Shown piece by piece: positions 13,301-24,800 of a DNA stretch of 64,000 bases. The notes below the pieces were generated by a model that saw only the letters and a program-made list of their open reading frames with translations, did no database searches and was not told the origin of the DNA. Position 1 is the stretch's first letter; each line of letters opens with the position of its first letter. The stretch covers positions 49,863,554 through 49,927,553 of the forward strand of contig OX485803.1 in assembly GCA_950295325.1 (NCBI GenBank), in the 5' to 3' direction. The stretch comes from Polytrichum commune. Taxonomy: Eukaryota; Streptophyta; Polytrichopsida; Polytrichales; Polytrichaceae. The position numbers and the translations under genes were made by a program.

Positions 13301-16300
13301 ACAAGCCTGAAGGCGACTGTAAGCAAGTGGAATACCTATAAAACTCATTCAAATAAGGATACTATATATCAGTCATGTTATCACTAACATATATGCCAAG
13401 GCACAAAAATTTGATCAATTAATATGAGTCAGACAAACATGAACATGTCAGCTTGATTCAACCAGTACACTTTGATGGGAAGACTCCATCAGATGATTCA
13501 TTATCAAGATGAATCTAAACAGAAGACATCTAAGAGTGAGGTCATACTCCTCAAATTGTAGTGTACTGCACTTAGTATTCTCCCTCAAAATTCTGGTTCA
13601 GAAAGCTATATTAGGGAGTAGCAGTAGCCACATCAAAAGCACAGACGAAGAAGGATTGCAAGTACCAATAGATTCAAGAAGCTCACCTGAATATCCAGTT
13701 TTTGGTCCTTAGATCCGGTTCTAATTCCCGAATATTACCCTGCATTCATTGAATAGGTTCAAGTAAATTAAATAATGCAACACACCCATGATCTCTTTGC
13801 TTCACTGCATATAGAAGCAAGAAAAATAGGTACACAAAAACCTCAAAACATGGATAATTCAATCTACATGGACCAGATTCTGTGAAATTCTAGGAGACTG
13901 GATGCCAGATGAAGTCCATACTATACATCCTGTAGCGAGGTCCATATCCCACATCATGAAAGTGCAATGAGCAGCAATATATCCATTATTTGATATAGGA
14001 ATAAAGAACCACAATGTGAAAAGACGTGATGCAGTGTGATGTAAAAGTGGAAGGAACTCTCCATCCTAACAACCTAGCATACATTTTACTAAACTTCCTG
14101 CTCGAGGTGTTTGGCAGTAAGGATCTAACCTCCGGGCCTAGCAATTCTGTCCGACAGGTTACATTTACAACCGGTACATCTGCATTTGACTGGCCAGAAA
14201 ACAAGTGGATGTTTCAGTACATTGCCGATACATTTTCTTTTTCTGATGAGCACATGATCTTCACAGAACCATCAAGATAAAAAAGAGTGATTTGACCAAA
14301 GGGATCTTTTACAAGTAATCAATAAATATGCTTTAGGGCCATAGCAAAACTTGTTCCCTTGAATGTCAACTCAAGAGACAACCAGAACCTAATTTCCATT
14401 CTTGATGAGCAATGTAGTTCACAAGGGGACAACGAAATGCAAAACATGGGAGAGAAAACATCCTGGGAATAGCCAAAGAAGCAGTGAGCAGTTTTCCCCA
14501 AGACCATTTTTGGGTATTATTTGTACCTTCAACCCTCCACAGGATGAACACAAGGAGTTTCACTAAGGACTTCTAAAATTAGGGTCCATTCTATACTCAA
14601 TTGGGGAAGGACTGACCACTACAGATGTATGAAGACCCCAACCATCCACAAAACTTTCAAAAAGTCTTTAATGCAAATTTTAAATGGCACTAATGTACTC
14701 CACCAAACTCGAGACAGGATCCATTTCTGAAATGGAGATACTCATGTCCTCCTAGTCACTAACATGGATGAAAGAGACACTAAGGAATATTAGATATATT
14801 GCAGAAATACTTGAAATAATTGCTAGCAAATAACTTACCAAATATTCAAAGTTGAATAAATCATGTGAGCAATTCAAATGAATTTGTAAGCCCTGTGTCA
14901 AGATTCCACAGAAGTACATCAGAAGTGCTCATGCAGCAGACTAGTTACTTAAGGGACAAGGAAATAATGTTTTATAAAGTGACATAATGATACAAAATAC
15001 AATATCCAATCAGTGAGCTACACTTTTTTGTCTAAGTAGTGTGGGTTACTATTGAGAGTTATGTGTTGCTATCACTTTTTACCAACATTATCGTTTTTTT
15101 ACCAACTAAGTTACATCACATATTCTTTGGTGTGCATACCAACTGCATAAGTTATTTGGATAGAACATGATACTCAAAAGAAAAATGTTATACGTAACTC
15201 CAAATGGTAACCCACACTAATTAGACAAAAAAGTGCAGTTGATTTTGATGCTTCCAGAAACTACTCTTGATATTTACTTTAAATTACTTTTATATAAAAC
15301 TCTACAGAACTCATTTAATTCCTCTAAGTAGGAAAAGGGAAGGCACATCGAAGTTGATCACCTCGAAAGTGTAGCATCGCACTAAACAGAACGGACAAGA
15401 GAACTCATCCATCACTGCAAAAGAAGCCCAATACACTCACATCAGCAACACTTGTATAGTGTAACCTCAAATACCACCTACACTAGGATGAAATTGCTTA
15501 TGTAAACCAATATCATTCGGCCCTGAAAACCAGCTAATTACTGACTAGTTTCATACCTATTTGCAACTCGACAATAAAGTACAAGTTTAACAGCAAACCA
15601 GCCAAGTAAGCATCAGATCAATGTCTCACACTTTGTGACAGCTTCGTTGGCAGAGTTGAGAAATCTATTTCCTAGTCCTACCAATCCACAAATTTATTGT
15701 GATGTCCCAGGATCCAACCTTCTATTTTCTCGCATCGATTGAAATAGTATAGATAGTGAAATTCTACTCGGCCTGAAAAGTTCCTGCTCAGAGAATCACA
15801 ACTTAGTCAAGGAAACAACACTACAAACAATATAAAGAAGAAGGTAACATCACTACTTCCACCACATCCACAAATCTAGGAACTGGAACAAATAACATGC
15901 ACATAGTAAATCACAAGATGCATGCACATTAGAAGTTTGGCAGCACTTCCAAACAACATAGTAGTATGTCTTTAAACAGTGCACTGGGTCAATCAACAAC
16001 GAGGTTCATAGAAGGAAAATTTCACCAAGAGGAGGAGCTTTTGAAGCGGAGTAAACTGGAAAGCCAGGAAAAGGGCATAGCAAGACAATTAGTACCTAAA
16101 TGCCTGAGAAAGCAAGGAGGAAGTACGTTTGTGAGGAGTTCCGTTTGGAGAGCGGCCATTTGAGAGAGTATGTCCTATTTCTCCGGCACACATGTGCAAT
16201 TGCATAGTCATCTGACAATCCAATATTGTAATTCAGTAGATTCACCAAAAGTATTCAACTACAGGACTTGAAGGAACACATGTGTGGCACCATTCTTGTG

Positions 16301-18953
16301 AAGCCTGCTGCTCGGTATCAACTGAGCATCCAAGATGTATTCATGATGGCTTCAATACCTTTAACCAACAGTAGTGAAAATAAGCTAGTTGACCTGGTCC
16401 CAAGACCTGTATACCTCACTTTTGACATGAAGCTCTTTGGAAGGTCGCATGCGAACCATCTGTCCAAGTGCTGTATCAAGATGCTGCAATCCACCAGAGA
16501 TTAATCAAAATACTGTAAACAGAACAACAAAAAAGATTGGGTAGCAACTGTGTTCAAAAGTCTACCACTGACTGTAAAGTTCATCACATACTAGAGTGCA
16601 CATCCCAAGAGAATGTCCATGGTGCATGGTGTGATAATTGCAACTCCAATTTATGCTCAAGGATTCTACCACCAGCATTAACTGTATAGGATCGGAGACT
16701 AGTATTTGATCAAATAAACAGAAAGAATACTAAACTAGGAAGTCACACAGAGAACATCAACATAACCCAAGGAGATGCTTGTTTACATTTTGGACCATGG
16801 ATCAGTACCTGTAGTTTCCCCTCTGCAAACTCAAGTTTACACACCGAATTAACAGAAGCGCCATTAAGGCCTATGACTGATGAACCACCATTCGCATGTC
16901 TTAGCCACTGTGTGCAGAGTGATGACATGCTCAACTTGCCCCAAAGCACAGGACCACTGCAATCATCTGAACAACCACATGCAAAAGTATGAGCATCAAA
17001 ACCCTGCAGATCCTCAACCAAGATACATTGCCAGGTTCATAATATTGGAAACGGAAGCACAAAGAGTTTTAATTATAGGTTAGATTATCAAAGTCACCTA
17101 GGTCTCGCATGTGACGAGTAGCCCCATCAAATAAGTCTGCTGGATCCACTGCAGGTACATGTTAAATAAAGGATTCAGAAGATGTAAAATAATGATGATT
17201 AACAAATAGAACAAGCACATAGATTATAATATTCAGTTCACAAATGTAGATCTTGCAGCAGTCACGCAGGAGAAAAATGGTAATGAAGAAGGATAAAGGA
17301 ATAAGAAATGTAGAGAACAGCACCCAACTGACACAGCTGAAACGAGGCATTATTGCAGCACATGTGGTTCTCATATTATTCCCATCCAACCAATAAAAGG
17401 GGCACAAAGCGGGAGGAGACTTGAAATTGACAGGAAAAATCAGGAAGATCCATACCAAACGCAACAAACAGGATGAAACTCCCACTCTTGGCATGTACAA
17501 ACAGCTTTGAAAGCTCTGGTAACACAAAGGTCACTGGGGCACTAAGAGCACCCGGATTCAGCAGAGGGACTCTAACCATCTTGATGACTTTGCTCAATGC
17601 AAACACCTGCAGTGCAACCCAATGCAAAGACATTCCAGGATTCAGAGCTCAGATGTATGCAGAAACTAAACACGTATGATGTAACCTGAACATATGTTAT
17701 TTCAAGCAGACAAGAATGCGTAAGATGACTGATCAACATACCTCTTGTTGAGGATTTGGCTGATTTGTGACCATTATAAACATGGGTAAGAATTGATGTG
17801 TGGATCCAGTGCTTGGACTGGGGTCTATGCGTCCCATTTGATTTTTCCATTGACATAAGCTGGATGTGTTGAGGAGTCCAGTGGCCTGAACTCTCACCTT
17901 TATGCTGTTTATGTACATATAAACCCCCCTTAATCAAGATCTACATAGATAAAACCTACATGGTATCATGCATCATAAGCAAGAATAGAATATGTCAATT
18001 ATGACACACAGGGCACACACAACTGTTTAATCAAGAGAAAGCTTAAGTAGTCCCCACAGAATAATTTTCCCCAAAGAAATGAAAGGCAGACTTACCGCTT
18101 CTGTCGCAATGCGTGAATCTTGTAGTTGAGACATCTTTGAAGGAAGACCGGCTGCAAGCACAAAGTATTCAATGCAATTTACATGGACTATTGTAATGAA
18201 TGTATGATCTAAAGAACCTTGGGACTGAGCCATAGATAAGACGAAAACCCAGCCTGAAACCTTGTCTAATGTGTATTACAATCTTTAACCTAACTCTGGA
18301 TAATTATGTTGGCGCCCTCTTCCCATTTCATAATAGACTAGTAAGTTAATCCCTACTTCCATTCAAACTTATTAGGTTGTTAGGGTGCTTAACCTATGAG
18401 GCGTCCATCGAGTCACTGTAACCATATTCAGGGCCAAAAGCCAAACCCTACTCTTATGTTGGAACGAGGTATGAGAGTAACGAGGTCAAGATTGTAAACA
18501 CTATAGTGAACATCTTCATAGGTCCTCATTATTGCATGGGTCGGTAGCAACATAATTCAGTAAACATTTGGTTTGAACCAATTGCAAGTCTTCATGTCTC
18601 GTACTTTTCAGAACAGATTCTGCAACCAAATCTTTAAAAACAAGAACTGAGAACTTGGAACATTTCTGTTCAAGAAATAGACTTCCAAAGAAACAGAGAC
18701 AGGGACAGCAGCAGTAAGTGAACTAGAAATGTACCCGCTCAATTGAACGACTACGGATGATATCGTACAACTCAACGGGCTTGAAGTAAAGAGACAAGCT
18801 CCTTGCAGCAGCTTTCTCATCTACTGGGAGATCTTTGTTGTTGTTGATATGGTTGCCAGCCTCCCTGGCTCCCACAGTGCGACATGGACCCCCCATAGCT
18901 ATCTTGTGAAGCTGGCCATTTTTTGGGGAAACTCCAGCATGTGATTGCACCAT
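10341..18953 (-). CDS. EMF2: Polycomb PRC2 subunit, EMF2/VRN2/Su(z)12 type
   Basis: Su(z)12-type subunit of PRC2, which deposits H3K27me3 in the nucleus. I joined 19 exons in phase (low-high): 18735-18953, 18096-18151, 17742-17892, 17456-17606, 17098-17148, 16809-16966, 16415-16483, 16096-16174, 15719-15772, 15362-15414, 14839-14892, 14130-14189, 13687-13739, 12767-13189, 12193-12241, 11574-11657, 11138-11217, 10897-10986, 10341-10491. The sum is 2085 nt, or 694 residues plus TGA. Family marks: N-terminal LSLYFKPVELYDII and FLQRCLNYKI; a C2H2 finger C336-x2-C339-x12-H352-x4-H357; a basic PPKRPRL (about 479-485, possible NLS); an acidic hinge; and a VEFS box from about 589 (MLEDFVDVSMDEKEVMHLWN, then WACEAFAKLH and KLWNHHLVDG). 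An in-frame TGA directly precedes the chosen ATG. Exon 8 (16096-16174) has a weak acceptor and is the least certain. A MITE sits in intron 10. Confidence 0.9.
12414..12500 (+). repeat. Dispersed repeat family A, fragment in EMF2 intron
   Basis: Partial copy of a ~200-bp family (others near 32,724, 44,925 and 56,538). It keeps the leading block 'gagaaccggct-ctagttacagat' followed by a diverged 'accgattcaaaat' segment. It lies in an intron of the EMF2-like gene. Confidence 0.5.
15021..15235. mobile_element. MITE family C, copy 2, in EMF2 intron 10
   Basis: A 215-bp element whose ends are inverted: left CACTTTTTTGTCTAA followed by a GTGTGGGTTAC block, right GTAACCCACAC followed by TTAGACAAAAAAGTG. 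The terminal 15 bp are a perfect inverted pair. The interior matches 6072-6292. It lies between the two exons that encode the zinc finger (15362-15414 and 14839-14892), clear of the splice sites. No unambiguous target duplication is seen. Confidence 0.75.
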
Positions 18954-20249
18954 TCATACTTCTGCAGCATTCTCCATGACTATCTTCGTTTACTTCCTAT
19001 AAAAGCCCTTCCAATATGTTCTCTCATCCCATGTGCACGAAAACTTCAATGCCACAATCGGTATTCCTCCTTTTACCCCAAGTTTCAGGTTCTCAGATGA
19101 CCTGTGACATCTGCCTGAATATGCACAATTTCTTTGTGAGAATATTCTTAAACCTCCGCTCCTGTACATTTGTCCTCAGAGTCCACACCTGGACAACAAG
19201 AGTTTTCATCAGAGTAGTACTGACCACCCGCCTCAGAGTATCCATACCCACTTCTTGCAACCTGCAAAGCCATCTTACGTCTATTCCACATTGAAGATTG
19301 CTCCATATCAACCAGTCGAATCTTCATTGTAATGATAGAAATCTTGATTAGAGTTTCCAATTCTTGGTGAATTGCAACAGGATGCATTGTCACTAAATTT
19401 CATAGTCTGCGTGGGCATTGTAATGAGTTGAAGAGGGCGGTCATTTCTCTCCTCTTTTTGTCCTCTGCAAAGTGCATTGCATATATTCCTCAAATAATCT
19501 CTCCGTATAGCCAGATGATTTTCAATGAAGTCGTTGGAGACCTCTTAAAAAAGTATCTCTCAACTAGCAATTGTCCTAGGCAGCCTTCCTACTCAATTTC
19601 CCGCCTCAGCCCACCAACTTCTCATCTCATTGATTTTCTAATGTACAGTAAATAGCCATTTCCCGAACTTTCCTACTTCTCCTTCCTGCTCTTTTGTGCA
19701 ATACCTGAGGCATCAACAAGATCGAGCTGAAGCAAAGCTGAAGTTCACGCCACAACCTGATTACAGCTGATTTCAGTTGCATCATGCGCCTAGGGTCCCT
19801 GAGTGCTCATTTCACACCATGACTGGAGTTTTCGTACAAACTTCTTCTACGAAAGAGACAGAACCCTTTCCCACTTTTTTCGAAAAGTCTTATTAATCGC
19901 ATCGAACAAGTTCCTGACCACTTATTGTCTCTTCGCTTTGGTCAAAAAGTCAAGGAGTCATGACAACCTTCTCTTACTCATGACGGAGGTGATGACTATT
20001 ACTCACTACGCGAGTATAAGTCACAAGGTGACAACTGCATTCACATGTGTATACATCTGTTTACATATACAAATATATTCGAGTGAACCCTGCAAGAACC
20101 GACCCAAAATGTATATAATTTGCTCTGACATCCTTTCGTCCATGCAATGTCTCAATATGCCCCTTTGCACTGAGATTATTGTTGTTCCTGTGAAGAATGT
20201 AACCTCTCTCTCTCTCTCTCTCTCCCCCCCCCCCATCCCCCCGCCCCCG

Positions 20250-20302
<53 letters not shown>

Positions 20303-21300
20303 CGGGTGTATATGAAAGGTAAATCGTGTTTCTTAGAACAGTAACTGCTTTGCTGTTGCACCTGCTCCCTTAAAATATCAATCTCTGTCTCTTCGGGTAT
20401 CCCATCACATCACTGCAGCAGTGCTAACTTAGACAATGCAGAGGCTGAGAGGCCTGAAAAAGCCAAAGCTTAACAAGATCTTGACTTGTGGTGCCACATG
20501 CAATGAACTGCCCTACGCCCACCAGCTCAACACATCCAGAAAAACTCAATCCGTACGTCTCAACTGTAAGTAAGTAACCTACGAAAGTGTGTAAAGCCAG
20601 TTTAACCTGGAGCCTCATGGAGCGATGATTTCATATCAATCTTGGGAGGGACCTGCAATCTAATTCTACTCTGATGCATTGTACCCATTAATAATACACT
20701 GCACCGCGACACCAACTAACAAAATTTTACCGTACGAAGAGGAGGAGAACAACACCGCGTGCCTACATATAATTTCCCACACGGGTGGATGAGCGCAGCC
20801 AATGCTGGCAATTTTAATAGCGAAGAGACAACAGACCGGCCGCTAGAAGACCTCACAACCCTACCCTACCTACGGGAAAGGACCAGAGAGCAGCAGGAGC
20901 GGCGGGAAGCAATTTTCCAGAAAGACATAACAAGAAACCGCGGGAACAGCTAAAATCTTGCGGCTCCACTTTCCTGCGACCGAATTAATTCGTCCCGTTG
21001 AGCAGCGTTGTCACAGTACACGTCTCATGTCCCACCACACGGAGGGCGGGTGTGGTGTGGTGCAGATTTTCGAGGTATGTCCAGAACAAAGAAAATTTGC
21101 AGGAAACAACGGCGGCACAACAAGGTAGTTGTAACCTCCTATCGCCACAACAATATCGCGGCACGGTGGACACAGCGGAGGTAGAGCTAAGGGTTTGTGA
21201 GCGGAGAGAAACGTGTTACCTGCTATAGAATGCTCCCCTTGCGCTCTCCAAGACGTCCATAGACTGCCCAAACGGGCACGGAATCGGGCGAGAGATGGCT
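18954..21300 (-). promoter_or_regulatory. Upstream region of the EMF2-like gene (5' UTR/promoter)
   Basis: No coding exon is recognised. The stretch next to the start codon carries splice-like motifs that could belong to a spliced 5' leader. GC content rises toward 20.7-21.3 kb, which is plausible for a plant promoter. I cannot place the transcription start. Confidence 0.35.
20203..20297. repeat. Long (CT)n/C-rich pyrimidine tract
   Basis: About 20 bp of (CT)n, then a C-rich interruption, then over 40 bp of uninterrupted (CT)n. On the minus strand, the sense strand of EMF2, it is a (GA)n tract about 1.25 kb upstream of the start codon. GA repeats are bound by BBR/BPC factors that recruit PRC2 in plants, so a regulatory role is possible but unproven. 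Confidence 0.9.
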
Positions 21301-21458
21301 CAAAAGAACGGCACCAATGAAGACAACTTCAGACTGGAAGCGGGGCGAAGGCATGCATGCGTTTGCGATGCCAAAAGCGCACAACAAGCGCACACGCATT
21401 ACCCTCGCCACCGATTCCTCTCCCTCCCTCTCTCCCTCGCCCTCAAAGCTTCCCTCAC

Positions 21459-21872
21459 GCTCCGAGGGCCCACGCTCCCACGTTCCTTACCAGGTTCCCC
21501 AAGATCCCCCCACAGAGAACGCGTTCCTCAGTGTTCCCCGCTGTGGCTCTTATTCCCTGAGGGAGCGAGCTCCCCATGCGCTCCCCTTCGTTCCCACAAA
21601 CCGAACGCGTTCTCTCGGGTCCCTTTTCGTTCCCCGCGGGCTATGAAGGGAAGTTTGAAAGTGAAGCTCCGAGGGCCCACGCTCTCACGTTCCCATATCA
21701 AGTTCCTCACCATCCCTCAACACTTAGCGCGCTCCCCGATGTTCCCTGTCAGGGCTCCCATCCGCTGAGGGAGCGAGTTCCCCACGCGCTCCTCCATGTT
21801 CCCACACACCGGAACGCGCTCTCCATCGTTCCCTGTCGCTCCCCGTAAGCTGTGAAGGAAGTTTGAAAGTGA
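21459..21872. repeat. CpG-rich tandem duplication, 2 x ~207 bp
   Basis: Two head-to-tail copies (about 21459-21665 and 21666-21872). Each opens with 'ctccgagggcccacgct', contains a 'tgagggagcgag-tcccca' core and closes with 'ggaagtttgaaagtga'. The block is far richer in GC and CpG than its surroundings. The open frames across it are proline/arginine-rich artefacts of composition. Confidence 0.8.
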
Positions 21873-24800
21873 GAGATCCTTTGATGAGCCGCGTAGTTGC
21901 CGCGTTGAGAATGCAATGTGGGCCGTCGATCCGACCCATCGGACGGTTGGGGTCTCGCCCATGTGAAGAGTGGCCCATTTGTACAGTGCTATTACTGGGG
22001 AGATCTCACCTTAGTATGAGGGACTGGATAACTTAATAATAATAAGAAGGGCATAGGATTAAAAGTAGGTAAGTCTATGATTTGATGATTGGTGATGTTT
22101 TGGTCCATTTTGTTTTGAGCATTTGTTGCTTTGGTTGTGGTAGTGGTGTGTGTACCCCTTTTCCACCGGGGAGTAAGGCTACTTAATCCTTAAACATCCA
22201 AGAGGCCCATGTTACGCGTCAAGAAACGGTGAGGATCCACAACTAGTTACAAGTCAATTGATTGAAATATCAAAGTTTCAATCGAAACGAAATCAACTAA
22301 ATGCAAAGAATAAATAAATGGAGGTAATTATTGTTTATTCTCTAAAAGCATAATCGATATAATGCTTGACATAGTTGGTTCACGTTGGCAGACATGTCAA
22401 GGAGGAAATATTTTTATTATTATCATTTATGATATTCATGATCTGCATGTGGGGTATGTAAGTTATTTGCATCCAAGCGCATCCAAGCAGTGTATTGAAT
22501 CCCAAATCTTTCAATTACATTCATGTATTCAACCCGTTTTTTTAGTGTATTTGATGAAGGAGTTCATTTTAGGTGAGGTCTTTGCACAATCAACCTTAAA
22601 TGGAAGTATGTAGTCCCAATGCATGTGTTATGTGCATGGAAAGGTCCACATAGGCCCTCTCGGAGGCTCAAGAGTTGAGATATGAGTTATTTTGTCTTGA
22701 TTTTTTCCCATTCCATGTTGTGGGTCTCAAACATTGTATGGAGGTGTTTAAGCTTACTCGTTCCCATTTCCGGTTCAAGAAGTCAAAACAAAACCATAGA
22801 ACTCGATCTCATCCATCATTTACATTCTCCAATCAAAAAATACATACCATAGGTTGATAGCAAGTTGGGCAGAACATGATTCAAAAAAATTAAGCTTAAT
22901 TTTTGGGGAAATTATTAGGCTAGATGGCCTAAATGAAGAAGAACTAATCATCAAAATGCCTAAATTTTAGAAAATTAGGTGTGTTTGAAAGCTCAATCCA
23001 AAGTCATGAATAGAGAACTTAAAAGTAAGAATACAATGATTTGCATGTGGGATATGCTTATGTGCCTTAATGAATAAACATACATATACAATCGACACGG
23101 CAGAGTAACTACACTAAACATGAGATTTAAGTGTCGTATGGTATTTTATGTCACTATGCTAACTTTTTGGATGACATTTCTTATGAATAAGTGAACAAAT
23201 ATCATCATAGATGATGGATGAGTTCATCCATTGGCCAAAACCGTACCTCCTCTTGTGAGCAACTTGTGATGAAACGTTATCATGGATGATTGAGATTTGG
23301 ATGAAAATTTGCTTCTTAAGTGACAGTAATTGCAACACTATAGATCTATAATCCCCCATATTATTATTTTTACAAGGGATGACAAATAATGTTGGATTAA
23401 ACATTTAGTGTTGGTGACACTACACCGCGGTTTACAATTATTGAGCAAGACGATCCGAATGGGTGACACTAACTATCATATTTAGGGCCGGTTTACACTA
23501 CGGTGGAGAAGGCCTCCGGTCGGTCAAGAATGCTTGGCCAAGACATGGTTATATGAGGCAAATGGTGGATGTGCCGGAGAAGAATTAAAGGCAATAAAAT
23601 ATTTTTATTGAGTTGGGCTTCTCCGGAGGAGGAGTTTCTTGTCCGGCCTCTTGTGTTTTCTTCACCTAGTGTAAACACCCACCGGTCAAGAGTTGCATTT
23701 TCGACCAATCACAATTGAGAAACGCCCTTTTTTTCATGACCGGTGGACTTCTCCACCGTAGTGTAAACTGGCCCTTAGTGTACTTACTCGTGTTATATAG
23801 CATGTGGAACTTGTTGTTACACACACATTTATGAAACTTTGGTGTATTTCCTTGATGCGGGCCGTCAACGATGACTCACCCCCCAATACGGAGAGTTAGT
23901 ATTTTGTTCATCCCAAGCTAGCTTTTACTTACTATAGCATGATGGATGGTCTCATGCGCATGCAACATAGAATAGGTATTTGAGCCCGCAATTTGGGTCA
24001 CTTTCAAGAGCACAAGGGTTTGGGACTTGTCATATACTTAGTATCACCGCCCATCATGGCTAGTATGTAGGCGCAAGCATTGGTCATCCAACCAATCATT
24101 TGGGTATCTAGGCTAGCGGTTGCCTTTGTGGGAACGTAGAACAATCTCATTATCTTGATTGGCTTTCATTGTAACGTAAGGTGTCCCACCCTAGCTCGCA
24201 AGGCAAGGTGGCATTCACCACCTTTCTAGCCCATTAGTGGGATGGTGCTCCTCCATTCAAGGGCTATTCTATGCTATGCCATGCCATGCCCGGGGATATT
24301 CACCCCATGAAAATAAACCATAATTCAACACCACATTGCTCCTCCCGGAGTACACAACACACAACATGCTTATATATATTCGTTTCCTCTTTTTTGGTAA
24401 AATAGTATATATATGCACATACACACGTATATATGTGTGTGTGAAGGACATTTTTTTGGGTCATTCTAGCAAGAGGACATATTATGTAAGGCGACTACAA
24501 AGGACATCTCAAATGAATGTGAAGAATCTGAATTCAAAAAGTATAACATTATTCAATCCATGCAGCTCATTTTTTTTCGAGATCTATTCAAGTCTTTTCA
24601 CTTTCTGCCGTCCACTTCTGTCTTCTTCTTTTTTGTTGAAGTCGAGTCAAGATTTGCATCCCATACATTTGTGTTCATGATCCAAGTGCATCCAACTAAG
24701 ATCTAAGGTGATGTCTCTTCACGATTCATAACCTTTTGAAGTCTGATTGATATGTTGAGTTTGTAAATTATTGATTTGAACCATGTTAATTATGCATCCA

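Noticed and set aside
14319-14507. Frame containing MEIRFW, considered as the EMF2 segment after the zinc finger
   Set aside because: The true continuation (GLQIHL...HDLFNFEYL) is at 14839-14892 with proper splice sites and phase.
15549-15600. Open minus-strand stretch reading GWFAVKLVLYCRVANR before a donor-like site, considered as an EMF2 exon
   Set aside because: No in-phase acceptor exists upstream before stop codons; the exon at 15719-15772 fits phase and family pattern (RVEFHYLYYFNR) instead.
19803-20315. 170-codon plus-strand frame ending in a Ser/Leu/Pro run
   Set aside because: Its C-terminus is just translation of the (CT)n tract, and it is antisense to the EMF2 upstream region.
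21295-21768. 157-codon plus-strand frame rich in Pro/Ser/Arg
   Set aside because: It runs across the two CpG-rich tandem copies and is open in several frames on both strands; a composition artefact.
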